Assembly (NCBI GenBank): GCA_038496445.1
Contig: JALMLS010000096.1
Span: 1-25,576, forward strand
From: Trichosphaerium sp. ATCC 40318
Lineage: Eukaryota > Discosea > Flabellinia > Trichosidae
DNA length: 25,576 nucleotides
Direction of reading: 5' to 3'
In this document: positions 19,308-25,576 of the stretch, in pieces
Position numbering within the stretch: the stretch's first letter is position 1
How the letters are laid out: every line of letters starts with the position of its first letter
Position numbers and translations under genes: made by a program
Notes under the pieces: model-generated
Databases searched by the model: none
What the model saw: only the letters and a program-made list of their open reading frames with translations
What the model was told of the DNA's origin: nothing

Positions 19308-19650
19308 ACTTTGGCAGCGAGGCAAAAAGAATGAGAGTGTCATGGTGTCAAACATTCAACATGTGTATGTATAATTTACTAAAACGGGATACTACAATAA
19401 GCTGGGCAATAAATACTTTAAAATTCTGAACCCATTTCAGACTCTACGCTTGTAGTGCAGCTGAACAGTAACCAGTTTAGCAGTATCGACTCATGTATTT
19501 AAGGACCATCACAACCTTAAGTAGGAGATGAGAAAGTACATGCCACGCTCATTGTAGCAACAAAAAGTGTTAGTCAGTAATTTTTTTTTCCAATTTTTTG
19601 ATTTCGATTGACTCCATCTTACTCTGAAACTTTTTCAAGATCAAACAGCA
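19308..19650. other. Intergenic, no gene seen
   Basis: A+T-rich sequence with a T tract near 19585 and no recognisable frame. It probably holds the promoter of the 121-aa ORF. Confidence 0.4.
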
Positions 19651-20016
19651 ATGGAAAGACCTCCATTTCCAATAAATTTACGTGCAGCATATGACTACTA
19701 TCTCCAAAAGCACAATACCGTCTTTCAAAACGTAAAATCAAAAGAAACGCCAATACAACGCGAAATGTTTGATAGGGATGTCACTGCAGCGATTAATAGT
19801 GTTCTTGTATCGGCAGAAGCAGAAATGAAGTGCAAGTTAGACACAGTACTTATAAACTTTGCTAAAGCGCTTCCTTGCGCTACCAATTACGAGGACTCAA
19901 CAGCGCTTGAAGGACGACATAAAAACTCTTACGCACGCAGTACGTATCAACTTATCCCTGCTGCACTACTTTGTACACCCTATCCAGTGTATTACTCGCA
20001 TTTGAGCCAGTATTAA
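19651..20016 (+). CDS. Unrecognised protein (121 aa)
   Basis: ATG at 19651, stop at 20014-20016. The product begins MERPPFPINLRAAYDYYLQK and has a mixed, soluble composition: a helical central part (DVTAAINSVLVSAEAEMKCK) and a Pro/Tyr-rich end. No domain is recognised. It lies 66 bp upstream of the F-box/LRR gene on the same strand. The final ~40 residues change in character (PAALLCTPYPVYYSHL), so a missed intron or frame slip near 19900 is possible. Confidence 0.5.
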   Translation: MERPPFPINLRAAYDYYLQKHNTVFQNVKSKETPIQREMFDRDVTAAINSVLVSAEAEMKCKLDTVLINFAKALPCATNYEDSTALEGRHKNSYARSTYQLIPAALLCTPYPVYYSHLSQY

Positions 20017-20082
20017 CACCCTCAAAGTGTGAACATCCTTGTGTACGTACTTACCTTTGATTAGGCCTAAAGCAACCAAAAC

Positions 20083-21429
20083 ATGTTTATTAGATCTACC
20101 ACCGAGATTATGTGCTTGATTCTACAATACACGTCAAAAGCAAGGTACATCGCTGCACAGACATGTAGATCATTCGCAGATATTATACATGACGTCATTG
20201 GTTATGTCTCTGCAACAGTTAAACCACATGATGCACTTACTATCCGTCACTATAAAGGTACATTTTTTGGCTTGCAATGACATGTATTCAATAGTAGCTT
20301 GGATATTTATCTATCTCTAGGTGTAATGTCAAATACCCTCATAAAGGTTGATGCCATGTACAACAATATAACACATTGGTTGTCAGGATGCAAGAAACTT
20401 GTCTTTCCTTATGATTTACAGGACAAAGACTTTATTCATTTATCTGGTGTTCATACTATCAATATTTCACGTACAAATATATCAGATAAAAATATCAAAG
20501 CTCTTGCTGGTGCTCATACAATTAATCTTTCGCAAACTAAAGTGACAGACCAAGGCATTGCTTACCTAAAGGGTGTACATACCATCGACCTCCTACGTTG
20601 TACGCAAATAACAGATTACGGTATCAAAGCTCTTGCTGGTGTTCATACAATTAATCTTTCGCAAACTAAAGTGACAGACCAAGGCATTGCCTACCTAAAG
20701 GGTGTACATAGCATTAATCTTAGTTACACCGAAGTCACCGATGTTAATGCCCTTCAAGGTGTTCATACAATTAACCTTGAAGGTAGTTATGTGACAGATG
20801 AAGGTATAGAAGAACTAAAAGGTGTACACACCATTGCTCTTGATGGTTGTCGAAACATATCAGACAAAAGTATGAAATCGCTTTCTGGTGTTCACACTAT
20901 TAACCTGATGAGTCTTAATGTAACGGATAAAGGCATTAAAATGCTTAAAGGTGTCCATACAATTGATCTGACCGAAACTCAAGTAACAGATGAAGGCATA
21001 AAAGCGCTTGGAGGTGTTCACACTATTATCCTGAGTGCCACAAATATAACAGATGATGGCATTCGTGCACTCAAAGGAGTTCATTCAATTGGTCTTTCTA
21101 ATACAAAAATAACAGGTAAAACTCTTAATGCTTTGGCTGGTGTACACACTATTGATTTATCTGAATGCCCTATTGTTACTGGTATATCAGCACTCAGAGG
21201 TGTTCATACAATCTCCTTAGAACATACAGATATTACAGACGAGGACCTACAAGCTCTGTCTGGTGTTCATACACTTGATCTATATGGTTGTGCTAAGATT
21301 ACAGAAAAGGGAATTCTAGCAATTGCTGGTGGCCTGCGTAAGCTTTGTATTACAAAGACTACTGTCACTGCGGACATATTAGATAAAATTCCATGTGTAC
21401 AACTTTTCAATGGTTGTACAATGTATTGA
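20083..21429 (+). CDS. F-box / leucine-rich repeat protein, one intron
   Basis: Exon 1 (20083-20257) carries an F-box-like segment, STTEIMCLILQYTSKARYIA to FADIIHDV. An intron at 20258-20320 (GTACAT..TCTCTAG, 63 bp) joins in phase to VMSNTLIKVDAMYNN. Exon 2 encodes about 15 short LRRs of 19-22 residues with consensus ITDxGIxALxGVHTIxLSxT, the last one degenerate, ending KIPCVQLFNGCTMY. The product is about 427 residues. Cysteine-containing and AMN1-like LRRs of this kind form a curved solenoid that binds substrates of SCF ubiquitin ligases; this function is inferred from the architecture. The regular frame over 1.1 kb and clean splice support an active gene. Two neighbouring repeats are nearly identical at the DNA level (129-bp offset). 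Confidence 0.85.
20494..20712 (+). repeat. Near-identical tandem duplication inside the LRR gene
   Basis: A ~90-bp tract starting at 20494 recurs at 20623 with about three substitutions. It encodes IKALAGxHTINLSQTKVTDQ and continues into the next repeat. The 129-bp offset equals 43 codons, two LRR units, so it keeps the frame. Confidence 0.8.
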
Positions 21430-21734
21430 TTGCTTGACTTATTGGTACAGTGTAACTTTGGCTTCAAAGCGTGGAATAACTTGTGATATACCATTTCAAG
21501 GAGTGCCAACCTTGACAATAGTGCTAAAATATAATTGTTCTTATTAGCAAGTATTGCCTTGAAATAAACTCTTTCATTCCTAGTTAGTTGTCCCTTTATT
21601 GATAGTGACTTTGTAGGCGAGATCAACAAATAAGTTTACAGGGGCATTGGAATACTAGACAGCAGAAAGAAGCAAAGTTACCAAAGATATTTTTATTTTC
21701 GATCTTCAAATAAAAAAGCACAAATGAGAGTCAA
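21430..21734. other. Intergenic between convergent genes
   Basis: A 3' flank shared by the LRR gene (plus) and the DUF4419 gene (minus). No gene. A minus-strand frame at 21267-21629 is mostly antisense to the LRR gene. Confidence 0.4.
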
Positions 21735-22878
21735 TCAGATAGAGTTATTTTTTGAGTGCCAAAGCCCATCACACCGTGGCTTAATAGTCATACCATTATC
21801 AACAATATCAACAGCAAAACTACCCGCAAACATTACAGTTTCATACTTTGTACCGTCATCATTAACTATAACAGGTACTGTACAATAACCAGGTGATATT
21901 TTTGATAAGTCGATTACAGGCCACTTGGACTTAATAGTAGTACTAAACCTCTCTGCACTACACCTATCTCCATACACCATCACCATCAAAGGCGCAGAAC
22001 GCTGTTATCCATCCACTCAGGTATGAAGGACCACTACCACCAGAGTGCTGATCGCATATCTTTCCCCAGAAGTCGAGATTTGGTTTTCCGGAAGAAGCCG
22101 AGATTAGCTCATCCAAAATAGGAGATAAATGTGCGTGCCACTTTTTCATCATTTTCTTACCAGAAACTTCGAATTCAACGAGTTTATCAATCTTTTTACG
22201 TAGCTTGATGTAGTCCTCAGGTGTGCCGAGAAGAGTGACGTTTGGAATGCCACACATGAGGCAGAATTCAAACGAAAAGTATTTTTGCATGCTTGACATT
22301 AATAGAACTGACGAAACGACCTTATCTGTCGTTGTCGTTGTCGTAAAGTCTTGAATAATCCAAGAGCGTATTTGATCGTCTTTCAGGTTCTTGTTAATCT
22401 CTACCGTCATTCGTTGGGCTAAACCGGCGTAATCTGCTGTTCGGAGTGTGCCACCGCCTTTGACAACGAGTTTCTTCTTTCCTGAATGAGATACAAACTT
22501 ATTTCGAAGCTTTTGGGAGTTGTTGTTGACATAGAGGCTGAACTGCGCGAGTATAGCAGTCCAGAAGTCGTCTGGGCGCAGAATAATATTGTGGTGATAG
22601 CAATACGCAGCGATAACGGAATCAACGAAGCCGTTAGTGTTCATACCCCTTGCGGAAGGGTTATTCGGGTCTTCTGAGCATTGCAATACTTCTTTGAGCG
22701 GTTTATCGCTGTTGTTACCCGACAGGTGATCAAGAGGGTTCCTGGAGATCTTCTTAGCGTCTGTGTTGCCTTTTAAATACTCTTTAAGGCCAGAAACAAC
22801 ACTACGAAGACCAGGCTTGGTATTACTTAACTGTACAGCCGTAGGTTTCTGATTTGAAGGTTGAAATGTTGTAGACAT
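21735..22878 (-). CDS. DUF4419 family protein, one frameshift near the C-terminus
   Basis: ATG at 22878 (MSTTFQPSNQ). Family marks: the region RPDDFWTAILAQFSLYVNNN (residues about 100-120), IRSWIIQDFTTTTTTDKVVS, MCGIPNVTLLGTPEDY followed by KLRKKIDKL, and SGWITAFCAFDGDG. These fit the DUF4419 domain (PF14388), widespread in fungi, other eukaryotes and some bacteria, with no established activity. The frame then stops (VWR), while an overlapping frame (21989-21735) carries the expected continuation, GDRCSAERF, then KYETVMFAGSF and the end WHSKNN. A single indel near 21970, in GGTGATGGTGTATGGAG, would reconcile them. Full length is about 380 residues. Whether the indel is real or a read error is open. 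Confidence 0.8.
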
Positions 22879-23705
22879 AGTTGTGTAACGTTATTTTGTG
22901 CTAAAAATGGAACAACAGACTTTTTCTTCAAAAAAAATGATCAATGAAATAGTTTACGAGATACCTTTTTTGTATTGGCTCTGAGAAGCTCAATCAAGGG
23001 TTGAATTGCACCAAGATTTGTTTATTGTCTACTAGTGGTACAGCAGGACAAGAATGGCTTGAGTCTTTTCGGGCTCTTGAACAAAAACTAGAAGACGTTT
23101 TTATTAACCGAACTTTGAAAAAGTTGCAAGTTTTCAGGCTTTATCATGTGTAGTACAAATTAACAACAGTCCTCCACCTAATCTACAATTTGGCATTACA
23201 AAAACCTCAAGCTGAAAACGCTCACATTTACTTCCATCCTCAAATCTACGAAAAAAACAAGATAATCTCACAGTGCTATTAACAAAACGAGCTTCGCAAC
23301 TAGTTTGAACCGTCAACAAACTGGCAACTTACAAGGATACTAAGTACTAATAGGCTTGCAAGCGGTGATACCTTGGAAGAATAGTTCGAGGAAAGCGTTT
23401 AAAACTTAGTTCGTAAATCATACTAAAATGCTTAATACTATACAAGTGCATGAGCCAGTAAAGTGGATACTAACAAAGCAACACAATGAATAAAAGTGTA
23501 ACGCATCATGAAGATCACGTGGATCCACGTGTCTACTACTCCTACCGGTTGTGCTTGCCAATGGTGATAGAAATGATGAACGAATGTTTCACGAGAATCA
23601 CGTGTTTTATCGTTAAGACCTAGAAGAATTCAATTGAAGTCTTGTACATCTGAATTAAAAGATATCTTCATTACACCTCAACACCATACACAGTTACACA
23701 AAATC
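22879..23705. other. Intergenic with weak coding hints on both strands
   Basis: There is a minus-strand frame at 23134-23319 (contains FEDGSKCERFQLEVFVMPNC). A short plus-strand frame near 23030-23150 reads GTAGQEWLESFRALEQKLED. Neither has a start, splice pattern or family that I can support. The region must also hold the promoters of the divergent DUF4419 and LRR genes. Confidence 0.3.
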
Positions 23706-25099
23706 ATGAACTCAAACAGCGCATTCTTTGATATAATGCCGTCGAAGTATTAGTTAATATTCTACAGTTTGTCCCTACGTTCTGTATGTATTCAATTGCG
23801 CGAACATCACATTTATTGTCCAACATCGCTGTAAAGCATTTCGGATACGCAACTGGCAGAAAAATTGTTATTAACTCTAGAAGAAGGCTTATAACACTGT
23901 TTCAGAGATTTAGACGTTTAATCAGCACAAGTACGATTGATATTAAGTTTCGTATCAACCAAGAAGACTTAAAGTACCTACATGGTGCTTATGCTCTCAT
24001 ACTGTCCAAGTTGCGCAAGAATATTGACTTTAGGGGATTCAAAGTCATCAACAGTATTAGCTTTACTTCATATGAGAATGGATGGTTCTACCGTAGTATG
24101 AAGGCCGATGTGAATGATGAGATTGTTAAGCAGCTTGCTGGAATAAGGACAATATCCATTAGTGCTAATAATCCATTTATCATTAACGTTACAGATATTG
24201 GTGTTAAAGCATTAGCAGGAGTTCATACAATTACACTCAACCATTGTGATCAAGTAACAGATGATGGTATCAAAGCATTAGCGGGAGTCCATACAATTGA
24301 TATATCTCATTGTAAACAAATAACAGATGAAGGTGTTAAAGCATTAGCTGGCGTTCATACAATTAAGCTTATACATTGTGACCAGTTAACAGATTATGGT
24401 ATCAAAGCTCTAGCAGGAGTCCATACAATTGATATATCTTACTGTTATCAAATAACAGATGAAGGTGTCAAAGCTTTAGCAGGTGTCCATGAAATTGATA
24501 TATCTTATTGTAAACAAGTAACAGATAAAGGTGTTAAAGCGTTAGCTGGAGTTCATACGATTTGGCTGCTAAGTTGTTGTCGAGTTACAGATGACGGTGT
24601 TAAAGCCTTAGCAAGCGCCTATAAAATTGTACTTATTGATTGTGAACAAGTAACAGATGAAAGTGTTAAAGCTTTAGCAGGCGTCCATAAAATTACTATA
24701 CATTCTTACCGACTAACAGATGAGGGTGTCAAAGCATTAGCTGGAGTTCATACAATTTGGCTATCTTACTGTAAACAAGTAACAGATGAAGGTGTCAAAG
24801 CCTTAGCAGGCGTCCATACAGTTTGGCTTCAAAGTTGCTACCAAATAACAGATGAAGGTGTTAAATCCTTAGCAAAGGTCCACACAATTACACTTATTCA
24901 TTGTGAAAAAGTAACAGATGAAGGTGTTAAAGCTTTAGCAGGCGTACATAAAATTGTGCTTATACGTTGTGATCAAATAACAGATGAAGGTGTTAAAGCT
25001 TTAGCGGGCGTCCATACAATTAATATATCTCATTGTAGACAAATAACAGATGAAGGCGTTAAAGCATTGGCTGGTGTTCATAAACTTTATTACCAATGA
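23706..25099 (+). CDS. F-box / leucine-rich repeat protein (14 GVHTI repeats)
   Basis: The long frame (437 codons from the ATG at 23786) is preceded by an F-box that starts at ATG 23706 (MNSNSAFFDIMP) and continues EVLVNILQFVPTFCMYSIAR. The two parts are separated by one missing base near 23742, so the F-box helix is split between frames. About 14 LRRs of 22 residues follow, with consensus QVTDEGVKALAGVHTIxLxxC, very regular and Cys-containing like AMN1/FBXL repeats. It would act as an SCF substrate receptor (inference). The frame stops in mid-repeat at KLYYQ. The damaged mirror copy at 17890-18411 lacks an A there and reads on for about 30 residues, so the stop at 25099 may be caused by an inserted base. 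Confidence 0.83.
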
Positions 25100-25576
25100 A
25101 GATGTTGAGTGTACACTATCTTCCTGAACGCCTGTATAATGCTAACCTGAAGGGTATTGATACCATGTTTGTTATATTTTGACAAATGTAAATGAAACTT
25201 CCTGGGTTCGAGATTAAATAATTTGTGTTCTTTTTCTTCAGAATATTTACAATTTTGCATGCTTTGTATAAAATGGAGTATAATGTCTACACAATTTCTG
25301 ATCTTCAGCATTGTCTGTTGTAACGGCTATAAACAAAATATGACAAAGATAAAACAGGCAACTGCAACACGTGTCACAATTCCGTGAGAATACTTGCAAT
25401 TCCTTATCTCATAATAAGAGCAAAGCGAGGCTTTAGTTCATATTCTCACAAATGTGAGCTAAGTAAACAATTAACAATTTTGTACTTTTGCAGTGATATC
25501 ATGGTGTTTCGAGTACTCTTGTGTTGTTTTATGTGAGTTTACGCCATCGCTCCTTCACTATTTATTATCTTTTATG
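24661..25576 (+). repeat. Right arm of second inverted repeat IR2
   Basis: Mirror of 17508-18411, running to the window edge and probably beyond. It covers the last six or so LRRs and the downstream DNA. Downstream of 25099 no gene is supported; conserved words such as AACACGTGTCACAA and CTTATCTCATAATAAGA are shared with the left arm. Confidence 0.85.

Noticed and set aside
21267-21629. 120-codon minus-strand frame
   Set aside because: It is largely antisense to the end of the F-box/LRR gene and has no family signal.
20458-25085. Regularly spaced repeats as a possible CRISPR array
   Set aside because: The repeats are coding, in frame, about 60-66 bp and translate to LRRs.

Overview
The window reads as nuclear-type DNA of an intron-bearing, A+T-rich eukaryote. 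Reading frames in at least six loci join only after removing small GT..AG introns (mostly 45-135 bp). This is clearest in a tRNA-guanine/queuine transglycosylase (TGT) gene, where six successive introns can be placed to the base. Tiny introns, F-box/LRR and BAHD genes and a DUF4419 protein would suit an early-diverging fungus or an amoeboid protist. The MORN_2 and 'GVHTI' LRR families are also typical of giant viruses and their hosts, so exchange with such viruses is possible. I cannot name the organism. No rRNA, tRNA or CRISPR was seen.

Layout. 1-4.3 kb: an unrecognised 195-aa frame, a weak minus-strand spliced candidate, then a decayed BAHD acyltransferase with two clear introns. 4.3-5.4 kb: an F-box-like/MORN_2 repeat gene. 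5.39-16.33 kb: a very large inverted repeat with ~5.4-kb arms and a 181-bp single-copy centre. Each arm carries, from outside in, an F-box-SPRY gene, a second F-box-like/MORN_2 gene, a small two-exon gene, an unknown ORF and the C-terminal half of TGT. The single-copy centre is TGT coding sequence. The left-arm genes mostly read open, while the right-arm partners carry indels. 16.3-18.4 kb: mostly non-coding sequence and a broken inverted copy of the end of the last LRR gene, forming a second inverted repeat with 24.66-25.58 kb. 18.65-25.1 kb: a two-exon membrane protein, a 121-aa ORF, an F-box/LRR gene with one intron, a DUF4419 gene (minus strand, one frameshift) and a second F-box/LRR gene.

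How the genes relate. Five single-copy loci or duplicated types share an F-box or F-box-like N-terminus joined to different recognition modules (LRR twice, SPRY once, MORN_2 twice). This suggests a local cluster of ubiquitin-ligase substrate adaptors, as an inference. The other genes show no shared pathway.

Caution. Arm identity drops sharply near 6.8 kb/14.95 kb, and single-base indels are common outside the inner arms. Assembly or read error, and fold-back chimerism, must be excluded before the palindrome or the pseudogenes are taken as biology.
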